In this document: piece after piece, positions 51,055 through 62,450 of the stretch
How positions within the stretch are numbered: the stretch's first letter is position 1
How the letters are laid out: every line of letters begins with the position of its first letter
Origin: Combretum micranthum
Lineage: Eukaryota; Streptophyta; Magnoliopsida; Myrtales; Combretaceae
Assembly (NCBI GenBank): GCA_024138025.1
Contig: JAMXBD010000232.1
Span: 682,001 to 746,000 of the forward strand
DNA length: 64,000 bases
Reading direction: 5' to 3'
Notes under the pieces: model-generated
Database searches by the model: none
What the model was told of the DNA's origin: nothing
What the model saw: the letters and a program-made list of their open reading frames with translations, nothing else
Program-made: the position numbers and the translations under genes

Positions 51055-52713
51055 TCATTCCATAATATTTTCAAACTTCCTGATTACTTGAGCTCCTCTA
51101 GTAGTGATGGAGATCATGCAGTTGGCCAAGCAGATGAACACACAAGAAAAGCGGGTGCTTCAGGAGCCAATGATAGTAAGGAGGATGATGAAGACATGGA
51201 GAGAGATTGATTCTTATCATGCCGAAGAAGAGGGAATAGAGATTATAGAGCATGACTCTAGCTCTGATGATGTAGGAATAGGCACATCTGTGGTGCATAT
51301 GGACACAAATATCAAGACAGATGATGATGAGGAAGACAACTGATCCTCCTAAGGCTGTTGCTTTTCTATGCTCTTTAATTTCTGCTTTGATGTATTTGTT
51401 GCTTGAGAGAAAGAGAGACTTCAGTCTATACTTAAAATTGCTTACTCTTACTTTTTATCTAACTTTCTTAATCTAACCCCTTAAGCTTTGTTCTCTTTGT
51501 TAAAATCATGGTTACAGGGATCTTTTGTGACTACCTTGACTTGTTACGTCATCAATCCTTCCCATCTAACAATAGGGCGGTACCAGTTCCTATCTTTCCT
51601 TCATCCATGACTTCTTTCATTTTTCTTTTTCTTTCCTTCTTTGCATTATCATGATAAGGCATTGAGGACAATGTCTCAAATGAGTTTGGGGGAAGAAAGT
51701 AGATATCATTCAAAAGGAAGAGGGAACTAAGGGTGTTACTTGCTAAATTATTGCTTTGAAGAAAATTGGACAGAAATTTTTCAAATTATTTTCCCTTAAG
51801 TCTTTGCTTGACAATTGGACTTTGAAATCATGATTGAATTGAATAGCACTCCAGGTCTAAATGATGCATTCCTCTAAGGAGATTCATTGCACTCCCACCA
51901 TGCCTACTTTGAATTATTGATACTTAGTCAATGTTAGTGAAAGGACAAATTTTTCACTTAGAATTATCTTCTTAGTACCTTTTTGGAATACATATATATA
52001 TATATATATATATCTAAATGATGAAAAAAAACATAAAAGTAATAAGGCCAAAAAGAAGCGGGTAAAAACCCGTTTAAAGGAAATAGAGAAGATGGAGGTA
52101 AAAACATCTCCCTTTGAAGGGCAAATAATTAAACAGTGTGCTTAAATGATCAATTCGATTGATATGGGTGGGTCTTGGTCCCTCAGAAAAGCAAGATTCG
52201 ACCTCACAATCAACTTGAACCAAAGTAAATAGAAAATGACTCTCAGTAAAGATTCCTATAAGAATTATAAAAAGGAGGGAAGCCCAAGGGAAATTTTGAT
52301 GCAACATGCTGTCATTTTGGATTTTTATGTTTAGAGAGATGGTCGATGGGTTTTTATACTCTTAAGTGAGCAGTCGAAGTGGACCAAGTCTCCTTTTCCT
52401 TTATTTAAACTAGAGTTTACTTTTAACTTTGAAGGCTATTCTTAAATGGTAAGGGTAAAGCTTAGTTCACTTTGATTAATTTTAGAATTTTGTCTATTGT
52501 ATCTTTGATACAATATTTCTATGGTAGGGTAAGAGTCAAATTCATGATATTGAGGAATAATATTAAATGATGGTGATGCTTTGAGATAATCTTTGTCTTG
52601 CAATTTCTTTCTTGACTAATGATTGGTTCAATTGTTATCAAAGTCCTCACTTGTTTTGATGACTTGATTTGTTTTACTTGAGGATAAGGAAACATTTAAG
52701 TGTGGTAGAAATT
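51055..52713 (+). pseudogene. 3' internal region of an Athila-like Ty3/gypsy element
   Basis: There is no intact coding frame. The phrase gcattgaggacaatgtctca followed by gagtttgggggaag (51657-51700) is the characteristic stretch before the 3' LTR of Athila/Calypso-type elements, and aagtgtggtagaaatttgataac leads into the LTR. An acidic 79-codon frame at 51104-51343 may be the tail of a polyprotein. Gag and pol are absent, so only the 3' third remains. A TA run lies at about 51991-52013. Confidence 0.65.
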
Positions 52714-54122
52714 TGATAACTGCATTAGCACCGTTAATTATATGATGATTCAAACTACATTTAATTGATATTTTAAGTAAAAGTCATCTAGAATTGGTAC
52801 TTAATTGACTAAATTGTTGATTTCAGGAAAGATGGAGCTAAACATGACCAAATCAACTCAAATTGATAAGAAAAAGAAGAAGTGAATGTGATAATTCATT
52901 CGTAAGGGTAGTAGCACACAAATTCAACCGTAGAAAGACATATGCCCCTTGCTATGGGACATATGTAGGAGCTTATGAAAAAAAAATGTTGTACAATAGG
53001 TTCTACGCCTCTTGCCAAATAGAAATGCCTACGGCTTCTGCGACACCCTGTGGTGAGGGGCGTATCAACCCAGATTTATCACAAAATGTGCCAAGCCCTC
53101 TATTAAGGGGTATGGTAGGTCATGTGCCCTTTGTTTATTTCATTTCTCTCATTTTTAGAGACCCACATATACATATATGTATATATTGTCTAGAATTCAA
53201 GAGATCGTGGTGACAAATTTTCTAAGGGTTTTTGAGAGAGTTTTCTAAGCATCCATTAGGGCAAACAAGTTAAGGAATTTAAGATACGGGTTAAACAAGA
53301 TTCAATTCTAAGGATTGTATTCATGAATTCTACTTTCTCTATGAGATTTTGCGTTTACTTTGTAAATATCATGGAGGAGTAGATTCTAGATCTAGGTCTT
53401 CTTGGAATTCTAATTTAGTCATGTGATGAGGATCTGCTTTTAATGAAAATCTTATTGATGTTCTCATGTTCAATTATATGTTCTCTGATTGTTTCTTAGA
53501 TTCATATGTCTAAAGTATGAATTTATGTCTGATATCATTTAAGCTAATTGAGAAATTACTTCTATGATTAGATCTATGCAATTGATGAGATTTGATTGTA
53601 ATTCTAGAGATAGAATGGCAAGAATCTTCAATTAATTATGGAATTTTTGATGAGTTCGTGTCCCTAATGTGATCCTATGTTGCTATTAATTGAGCAGATA
53701 TCATAATTAATCAACCTAGGGTTAGATAAGTTGATAGATTTAAGAGAATTGTTAACTTGCTTTTGGAACTCAATTTTGATAAACTTTGGATTCCACGGTT
53801 TCACATGACAAAATAGAAGCAGAATAAGGCCTAGGTCATTTTGATTTCTTGATTTAAAACTTGTTTGTTTACTGCTAGTGATATTTGCTTGCTTGTTTTA
53901 ATTAAAACAATAATTTTAGTAGTTAGTAGTTTAGAAAACAATCATTCCAATCGAATAGTTAGATAGTAGAAAAGGAGTCATTATTAGTAATTATTCTTTC
54001 TCTGTGGATGATCCTGATTTTGACATTATACTATGCTTACGATAGGTACACTAGCTATTGCCTCGTAGTAGGAGTAGAAATGGGTTTTTATAAATTTTTG
54101 AAACTGCGATTGGCAAACATCA
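52714..54122 (+). repeat. 3' LTR of the Athila-like element
   Basis: TG...CA ends (TGATAACTG and AAACATCA), 1,409 bp, followed directly by attagcctaag of the host repeat. The first 284 bases recur in inverted form at 50701-50990. The 116-codon open frame at 52863-53213 lies inside the LTR and is not supported as a gene. Confidence 0.7.
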
Positions 54123-54304
54123 ATTAGCCTAAGAATAATTTAGTTTACTCAAGTTTGGCTTATGAATTTGTATCATATAAAAAACCTTCATCTACAAATA
54201 ATTTATAGAAATGTATTTATATTCTACTCTTTTCGGATGAAAGATCTTATAAAGAGGTCCGAATGACCACCATGGTTCAGGGCTAGCTTTTAGCACAATG
54301 GACA
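54123..54304. repeat. Dispersed repeat, copy B, right part
   Basis: Begins attagcctaagaataattt, which also occurs at 50618; about 80 bases are therefore present on both sides of the retrotransposon DNA. It ends with ggctagcttttagcacaatg as copy A does. The doubled segment is far longer than a normal five-base target duplication. Confidence 0.8.
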
Positions 54305-54814
54305 CTAAGTTTGAATGAGCATAGGTAAAGTATGATGAAAGATATATTTCTAGGATAATGGCATGTCAAATGCCTATACTTTCAATTTTTGATAATATAG
54401 TATTTTATCTTAAGATTTTGGCAAATTAGTATCTATACTTTCAAAGTATATGTAATTCGATGCCTCTATTAAATAATATTTGATGGAATTTCATTTTGAT
54501 GACAAGATAATGATAAACAAGATGCTTATAATTTTAATTTTTGACAATTTTTTGGCGGTTTAGTACCGCATATTTAAATTTTAGCAATTTTTGGCCAAGT
54601 GTTTACCATTATTCTATTATCAAAATGAACATTCGTAAAATATTATTTAATAAAGATATTAAATCGCACATACTTTGAAAGTACTAGCGTACGACTTGCC
54701 TTTATCCCCATGCTTCCTAAATGTGGTCGGTGCTAATGTCTCATAGGTTCTGAGTTTTTTTTTTTTTTTTTTTTTTTTTGTATTGGCCAGCAAGGTTGTC
54801 ATGGTATAAACACG

Positions 54815-54830
54815 ATTCTTCTAGAAGAAT
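54815..54830. promoter_or_regulatory. Heat-shock-element-like palindrome, copy 2
   Basis: ATTCTTCTAGAAGAAT is a perfect 16-bp palindrome, two bases longer than in copy 1, at the same distance upstream of the TATA box. Confidence 0.35.
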
Positions 54831-55069
54831 AGACCAGATTCTATACTTCTTTTAATGGGTTAATTTATATATATAATTGGAAAAAGAAAAATAACTTAAC
54901 ATGGTTTGTGATATTGTTAATGACAGTAAGATTGACCTTTGTCCCATAAATTCTCAACGGCAAACTAATAATGTTGAGCTCGTTGAAAACAGATATCCAA
55001 TAATTAAGCAATTATTGACACCTAGGATGTTTCAGGTATTTTTTTCCTTTTAATGGTTGAATCTGTTCT

Positions 55070-55077
55070 TATAAATA
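55070..55077 (+). promoter_or_regulatory. TATA box, serine-rich gene copy 2
   Basis: TATAAATA at the position equivalent to copy 1. The leader exon ends at 55182 at CCAG|gtac. Confidence 0.6.
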
Positions 55078-56572
55078 TAGCTTTCAATCAGCTTTTTTGC
55101 ATTAGATTCTTCAATTGAAAAGTTAATACCTTTATCATTTGGCTGCCAAGCATTTAGCTGATCTGCAAACTCCAATTTCCAGGTACAATTTCATTTGCTT
55201 ATTAAAAAAAAAATCTTATCATTTTCATCCCACCGTACTCTTGATTGAACCATGAGTTACACAATTAATATTTTTTATATTTTCAAAATATGTTGCCTTT
55301 TTGATCCAAGATTTCATTTTGGATGCATTCCTTCTGATCATTAAATTTTCCTATTTTTACATGAATATTGCTCAAATAAATAATATAAAGTTGAATCTCC
55401 TCAAATTATTATTACTTCTTTTTTTGGGTAATTTCTTCAAACTATTACAATGGATTAAAAAATTGGAGGAAAAGTAACCAAATGTGAATATGTGATGAAT
55501 GGTGATTAATGGTGTCCAGGACTTTTAGGTGTGAGTTAGAGCTTTTTTCCTCTCTCTCTCTGCCTCTTTTTGGTTTTTGGCATTCAATAGTAATTTCTTT
55601 TGATCAAATTTGCAGCAATGTCATGGATTGGCAATTCAATTACATTATTGCATCACTTCTGTCATTGAGGTTCCAATTTTTCTTTTTCTTTTTTTTTTTA
55701 TCTGCTTTTGTTTGGTCCTAATCTTTTGCATTATTTATGTTTGTACCATTGCATTTAAGATTTCCACTATTCTTGAAAACCACTCTCTTGGCAGCTTGTA
55801 TTTTATTTAGGAAAATTATGTATTTGAAAGCCCTATTTGAACATTGATTGAAATAAGTTCATTAAAAAAAGAAAGCAAAAAATGATAGGCTCTTTTTTCT
55901 TTTTTTGGTAATTATCAAATACTGTTAAATGGATGCTGATATTAGTGAGGTTTTAGTGTAAAATAGTGGGAAAGCAAATGGTAAAGTTGGGTTGCTATAT
56001 GTTTCATAGGTAATAAGCCACCACTTTTGATTTCGCCATTATGTTTTAAAGGGTTATATTATAGTCCAGTCCTTAGTATGTTATATTCACTTTACAGCCA
56101 TTTCAATGATTATTGTTGAGACTATAGAAGTCCAATCATCTTTTAAAAGTTAATGATAACTTCATAAAATTATTAAATTAGTATTTGCAATCGAATGTTA
56201 TATCTATTATTATAAATTTACATGCAAGCAAACCCCAAGAGAAGACTTATCTTATATCATGTCTACTAAACATTCCATTTAAAACATGTAATGATTCTTA
56301 TATTCCACAATGTTATTTCCTATTACTTTTACTCAATTTAATTATTTACACATTTTTATTTTAAGATGAATGTTATTACAACTGTTAAAGAAAGAAAATA
56401 AAGAGGTTTTTAGCTATAATTTAATAATGCATACAAGCTATCTCTCCCATGTAATGGCGCATATGACCTCTTTTGGTCCATTAATTTATTTGTCCACTTA
56501 TCTAAAGGATCTTGCCATTTTTGTTTTTTTTTTTTTTTTTTTTTGTACTTTTTAAGTATCACAGCACAAGAT

Positions 56573-56929
56573 ATGGAGGAAGGGGAGAATCATAAACCCA
56601 AACCAATGAATGAGAAGTTTCTGGATCGCAAATTATCAATCCCAAGAATAAATGAAGAGGTAATCCTGAAGCAGCCATCATTGCCATTACCATCAACATC
56701 TCCATTGCAATCGCCAAGGCAAGGCGGTTCCTTAAAATCATCGAGTGGCAAGTTAAACTGCCTGTGCTCACCCACCACGCATGCTGGCTCGTTTAGATGT
56801 CGGTTCCATCGCAATGATAGCTTTCCTCGAATAAGTTCTTTGGGATCCAACCTCTCCGAATTAGGGTCTAAATCTAAGGAGATGACCAATTCGGTAGAGG
56901 CTCAATGTCCTGATGTTGTTGCAAAGTAA
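56573..56929 (+). CDS. Serine-rich protein-like, full-length copy 2
   Basis: A 118-residue protein in a single coding exon behind an acceptor at 56562-56564 (cacag) and a leader intron of about 1.4 kb that contains a poly-T tract right before the acceptor. The N-terminal part is rich in proline, serine and lysine (DRKLSIPRINEE). The conserved core CLCSPTTHAGSFRCRFHRND marks the plant serine-rich-protein-like family, small proteins of unknown role. The C-terminus (FPRISSLGSNLSELGSKSKE) is present here and missing in copy 1. The ATG chosen is the first after the acceptor and gives the same start in both copies. No signal peptide or membrane segment is seen. The CxC...C spacing could bind metal, but this is not shown. 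Confidence 0.85.
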   Translation: MEEGENHKPKPMNEKFLDRKLSIPRINEEVILKQPSLPLPSTSPLQSPRQGGSLKSSSGKLNCLCSPTTHAGSFRCRFHRNDSFPRISSLGSNLSELGSKSKEMTNSVEAQCPDVVAK

Positions 56930-57095
56930 TGGAGCTAATATTAATTTGTTATAACGATGAAAGTGGGAGAAATAGATAGGTGTGCCCGATTGTACTTATT
57001 TCTAAATGCAATCAAATCCACTTATTTACTTCTCTCATATATAGAGTTCATCTTTTATGTCAGAAAATTATAATATCATCTTTGGTTTTTATTAG
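56930..57095. other. 3' flank of serine-rich gene copy 2
   Basis: Probable 3' UTR; no canonical AATAAA within the first 150 bases. Confidence 0.35.
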
Positions 57096-57462
57096 GGTAA
57101 ATTATATAAAAAGGTATCAATCATTTAAGGTATTAATGTTTTGAATAGTTAAAAAAGAGTATCAATATTTTGAGATAAATTCATTCAAGATTTCAATGTT
57201 TTAAGTAGTTAAAAAGATGTATCAAGTATTAATGTTTGACAAAGTAAGTCAAATAAAATATCAACAATTAATTATTGATGAAAAATTAAAAAGATTTAAT
57301 AAAAACTAATAAAAATATCAATACCTTAAACGAACTTTATATGACGTTGATATTTTATTTGATACACTTTATCAAATATTTATAACTCTTTTTAGTTACT
57401 CAATATTGATATCTTAAATGAATTTATTTATAAAAAATGATTTCTTCTAGTGTAATTTACCT
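57096..57462. mobile_element. Foldback MITE
   Basis: ggtaaattatataaaaaggt at the left and gtgtaatttacc at the right are inverted ends, and the arms pair through phrases such as catttaaggtattaatg. Same family as 6681-7030. Confidence 0.65.
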
Positions 57463-58320
57463 GTTCTTATTATTATGTATGTTATTATCGGCTAAATTTT
57501 ATATGTTCCAAAGAATAGAAATGGATATGTTCCATTCATTGTAAAACTTGCATGCTTTGCCTAATAATCATAGAAGATTAGTGATTAATATCATGAGAAC
57601 ATAAAACGGGAATAAAATAATAATCGAATCATCTCTATTATTTGAGTTTATGTTGCTATTTGCATTTTACACTATTTTAAAACAAAAATCCGCATTAATC
57701 TTGTCTACATAAAATATGTGTTTTGTAATGTTTGATCCTGTGGATCCAACATGAAAAAAAAAAAAACCCCGAAAAACTAATGAATTGTACCGAATTAAGA
57801 GTCCAAATCATATTATCTATAAATCATACAAAGCACATGGTTTATATTAGAAATTTCGTTCTTAGGTTATTTTATACAGGTTATCATGAGTAAAGGTAGA
57901 CTGTGGACAGTACGAAGGATTGTTACTTCTAGTAGCCATGGCATTTCTGTTTCTAAATTGTGTTCGTATTTTATCTTTAACTCATGGAAAATAAAATTAT
58001 ACTATTGTTAGTAAAATAAAAAAAAATAGGATACCGGGAGATATAGTAAAATTTCTATAGATGTATGAATTTATTATGAAGGCTTTAAGTTTAATTTTTA
58101 TTTGGATTTAACTCTTTGGGCTAATGTGACAGGGCTTAAAGAGTTAGACTCATATGTTATTGAGATAATCAAGAGAGATTTGATATGGTAGGCTTAGAGT
58201 AGCTAGAATTGGCCCATCCACTTCCAACTTTTCTCAAATTAGCTCACATACATTTCAAATAAAGGCCTTAATAAACCTGGGTCTATCAAAAAACTCATCT
58301 CCATATCCATTTTGAGAGGA
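57463..58320. other. Intergenic, no gene recognised
   Basis: AT-rich sequence with a poly-A tract near 57755-57766. No domain, RNA gene or transposon end could be identified. Confidence 0.4.
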
Positions 58321-58328
58321 ACTTATCC

Positions 58329-59541
58329 TAGTGGTTTGCACAGTTCTAGTTAAAATCGGAAACCAGTAGCAGTTTCAGAATCAAAATCGAACTGTGCAGG
58401 CTGGTTCCAAAACTAGCAAGGAACCGCCGGTTCCACCGGTTCCGAGCTACTGCCATAGCATGGAACCAGGGGAACCAGCGGTTCCAAGCCGATTCCCAAA
58501 AAAAAAAAAATCGGGCCACATGCTACAGTCGAACTCCCAATAATTCCACCAATTGTAACATATCATATTTTAACAATAACGGATGTTATTATACATTGAA
58601 CTTTTCTTACTTAGATCCAAACGAAACCAAGCAAGTTCCGAAAAAATAAAATAAAATTGGCTGCATGATGTGGCTAAACTCCCAATAATTCCATCCATTT
58701 TAACATATCATAAATTGACAATAATGGATATTATCATATATTAAACTTTTCTTACTTAGATCCAAACGATATTAAACATATATTTTAATCTATAAATTTA
58801 TGGAACCCACGTAAAAAAAAAAAAAAGAAAGAAAAAGGAATGCGGACCACAAATTTAAAAATAGTCTATAAGAAAATAAATATATCTTTTGGCCAAACAA
58901 AAAAAAAATAAAAATCCAAGCCTTCAATTTATATAAAAGAGATATCACTAGAAATGGTGTCAGAGGCTCATGGATAGGGAGGAAAAAAATAACTAAAGAA
59001 TTTGTGGAAGCTAGAAGGTGCTACTTCGTGCAGCGTTCGGACTTTGGAACAGGAAAATGAAAAAAAAAATTTAAAGAAAATTTGGTGCACAGCAAAATCA
59101 TCCGTATATGCTTTTGAGATAAAAATTAATTCTTTTTCTCCAGCTATTGAAAAAAAAATTAAAAACTAAACTTGTATGTTTGTAATATATGTATCTTCCT
59201 CTTTTTCTATATATATTCGACTTTGTTTTATTCTTTTAATAATTTTAAATTTATCTTATCAACTATTTATTAGATGTATTATAATTTTATCGTTAAGTGA
59301 CTTTTAAAAATTTTTTAAATTGCACTAAACATTACTAGAAAATTATAATCTTTACCTAACAGGTATCAATAGCAATTATTTTAACATTTTGCAACTCTTT
59401 AGAATGAATACTCATATTTTCTCTTAATTTTTTTCTTTCATTTCTAATTAAGGTTGGTTGTTGTAGTTAAGAGAGGGGCAAAAAAACAAAAAGGTTCACC
59501 AGTTCCGGTTTGGTCCGGTTCCGAATCGATGGCAACGTCTA
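58329..59541. mobile_element. Non-autonomous hAT-like transposon with 8-bp target duplication
   Basis: The element runs from TAGTGGTTTGC to GCAACGTCTA, with short imperfect terminal inverted repeats (TAG..GTT-GC). It is flanked by identical eight-base duplications acttatcc at 58321-58328 and 59542-59549. Subterminal regions are rich in ggttcc/ggaacc phrases, common in plant hAT elements. It carries no transposase frame in its 1.2 kb. Inside, a segment starting ctcccaataattcca (58533) is repeated at 58678 with moderate divergence over about 95 bases. Confidence 0.8.
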
Positions 59542-59920
59542 ACTTATCCTAACTGTTGGTTATCTATCTTATCTGATGGATGACATCAATAACTGGATTC
59601 TCTATAAATACCACTACACTCCACCTAATTGCGATAAGTGAAATCTTGGACAAATGTCGTTATGCTGTCAGATTTCCATTTTAGTGAATCAATTGTTTGA
59701 TTTACTCAATAACGCACACGATCTTATGGTACTTAATAAGGTAGACAATTTCTAGCTCTCTCACTTGTTACATGTATATTAGAGCCTACTGAGACTACTT
59801 ACTACTCCACTCTATATGATTCTCTCTTGATCACCCTTGTACATATCATTTTCCTAGGTCACGTGTAGCAATAGTCAAGCAGTAGGCATGTGGTCATTGT
59901 GTCTAGATCCTTACCCACAC
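59542..59920 (+). repeat. Possible 5' LTR of a Ty3/gypsy element
   Basis: It lies directly before a primer-binding-site-like sequence and contains a ctataaata box near 59603. The LTR start was not found, and no matching 3' LTR is visible in the window. Confidence 0.4.
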
Positions 59921-59925
59921 ATTCT

Positions 59926-59943
59926 TGGCGATTCTACTAGGGA
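59926..59943 (+). other. Primer-binding-site-like sequence
   Basis: tggcgattctactaggga resembles the TGGCGACTCTGCTGGGGA-type site used by Tat-lineage Ty3/gypsy elements. The gag-like region downstream fits that lineage. Confidence 0.5.
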
Positions 59944-60619
59944 TAGAGGGAAATTGGCACTTGCATGATGGCAACTCTAAAAAAGAGACCTGTTGACCTC
60001 ATTGAGTGTACGACTTGAGAACTTGATTCCTATCCTAAGTTACTGAGCATGAAATGCCAGCACTTGAGGATGTTGACCAACTTGGTGGTACTTAACCTGA
60101 CAATGTTGTGATGTTAAGTATTATGCAAGAAAATACCATGCAAGTCAATCAATCGATGCAAGAGTCCATAAGAAAATTCCATCAATTCATGACGATGTTT
60201 GCTTAATACCTACCTAGTATAATTGCTATTATTGTCGCACAACAGGGTGTGACATCATCAACCCTTGTGATTACTGTGCAATGCGCTCCCCAGGTTCCTC
60301 AGGCTCCTCAAGCACCTCAACCCCCCAACCCTTTTCCTACTTCTAAATAGTATCTTACTAGAGTTAAAGAACAAGTTCCTCTAGTGGAACCTTTAGTTAC
60401 ACGACCACCTGCAACTTAGGCAAGCAATCTTATAGGTACACAACCACTCGCACCTCAGGTAATAGGTACAAGAATTTAGCTTAGAGGATCCTCATTTTCA
60501 TAGATGATACCACATATTGTTATTAGGGGACCTGTTACTCAACCTAATACAGATCTATTTCAGACTAATACCCCAACTATGCTAGCCGTAGCCACTACTT
60601 CAACTCCTAAAGGCACTTT

Positions 60620-62450
60620 CGTCACGAAGGAAGATTTAGACATATACCTAAAGGAAATATAAGCTAAGTCTAATGTGGGAGAATTAGATTTCAAACTCCC
60701 ATACAATCAACGTATTAATGCTAATCCATACCCTCAGGACTATATGAGTCTCAAATTCATACTATTCAATGGTAAGAAGGGGAGTGCTAAGGAATATTTA
60801 CTGAAGTTCATTGAAATATTAGCAGTTTACGAGTTTGATGATGATTTGAAGTTGAAAGAAATTTTTAAGTCCCTCACAAAGAAAGCGTGTACTTGGTATG
60901 TCAATCTTCCTCCTGAATCAATAGATTCATAGGCAACTATGTGCAAGATATTCCTAGAGAAGTTGTTCTTAACACAAGAATGAGTGACCTTGAATGATAT
61001 GAGGAGAATTCACCAGAAGCCCAAGGAAGAATAGATAGATTATATTGAGCACTTTATGGAGCGTTTACTAGGCATTCAAGACTTATGCGATGAAAAAGAG
61101 TTAGTGAAAATTTGCATCCAATGTATGTTCACTGAGTATGTAGTACACCTAAAAAATCTTTTGTTTGCACTTTCTCTACATTAGTTGAGACGAAGAACCA
61201 CTAATTTGGTCGTAAGACAAAGGGGAGGAAGTGCAAAGTTTAACAAGATAGAACCATCGATGAATTTGGCTCGGAGTGAAAATTTCCAAGAGGAGAAGAA
61301 ACCAATGGTTGAGAAGCCTAAGGGTAAGACGGCAAAAGAAGCACTAACATCTCCTTACTCAATAAAAAAAATTGCATGCTATGCTAGATTAGTGGTTGAG
61401 AGATGGAAATCTCAAACTCTCAAGAGTAGAATGCTTTCCAACTTAAGAAGAAAAAATGATCATAAATTTTGTAGATTCCACTGGATTATGGCGCATCCTA
61501 CTAGAGGATCTTCAATGAAAGGGTGTAGAATAGGGAGTTTATCATCAACAATAACAATGTCTAGAATAACTTGCTTCTAATTAATAACAATCAGTGTGGT
61601 CCTATGAATGCCATTACCCATGATCCTACCATAACGGAGTCAATAAACACACAACCGATTGGGGTGCACGAAGAAAATAACAATGCACTCAACATTGACA
61701 CCCTTGGGGATGATAATATTGTCTTTACTTTAATGAAGATTTCAAATTTTAAGAACTTATTTGATCTTCTTAGATTTGATAATCATGCACGATTTTGAGT
61801 AATGACTACACTTAACCAAATTGCACAGGGTCATTATAATGAGTGCAATGTTATTCGACTTAAGGAAGGAGTAGTTTTTGTAAGGGATTATGCCATTATA
61901 TTTACCAGCATTGATATGCACTTGAAGAACTTTATTCACAATCGTCCTTTGTATGTGGAGGATATACTCAATGGTTATCCCATCAAGAGGACTCTTATCG
62001 ACAATGAATCCTTGCTAAATATGATGCCCATGTCTACTTTCAAAGCTGTAAGAATATATATTTGACACTTAGTGAAGCATCCCATCACAGTGAACAGCTT
62101 TGTTGAATCATCTACAATGATAATGGATTATGTTAAAGTGAGCTTTAAAGTTAGGCATTCATGGCTTTCGTGCATTTCATATGATTGATGCATTGGTTAA
62201 CTACCACCTCTTCATAGGAAAGATATGATTGCATAAATACAGCATGACACCGTTGACACAACATTAATATATGAAAGGTCATTAGAGTGGAAGTGATATC
62301 TTAATATGTGCGACAAAGAATCTATTCAACCATAATGAACTTCACTTTATTAAAGCTACCTTCTTCTATGAACATGAAGATGAAGCAAAGATGACTTTAG
62401 TGGAATCCCATGTGGAATCCCATGTGGAATCACTACCTACAGGGGAAGAA
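60620..62450 (+). pseudogene. Decayed Ty3/gypsy gag-protease region
   Basis: An open piece at 60675-60932 has the plant retrotransposon gag pattern (ELDFKLPYNQRINANPYP, then GSAKEYLLKFIE, and ACTWYVNLPPESI). In-frame stops follow at 60930, near 60982 and near 61030, but the reading continues in kind (IDYIEHFMERLLG, ELVKICIQCMF). A Cys-His phrase FCRFHWIMAHPT lies near 61470. Aspartic protease traces appear at 61950-62060 (NRPLYVEDI, RTLIDNESLLNMMP), with the catalytic aspartate context altered, and a post-protease trace (NYHLFIGK) near 62197. Reverse transcriptase is not seen. The element is dead and its 3' part is missing or unrecognisable. Confidence 0.8.

Larger units (their letters stand above)
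54307..56822 (+). repeat. Segmental duplication, downstream copy
   Basis: Partner of 46301-48784. Its differences are a shortened MITE, a poly-T tract at 54755-54779, an insertion of about 47 bases near 55650 and extra sequence near 55890-56000. Beyond 56822 it continues into the natural end of the serine-rich gene, which suggests this copy keeps the ancestral 3' end. Confidence 0.9.

Noticed and set aside
52863..53213. 116-codon open frame
   Set aside because: It is inside the 3' LTR of the Athila-like element and partly inside the segment found inverted at 50701-50990.
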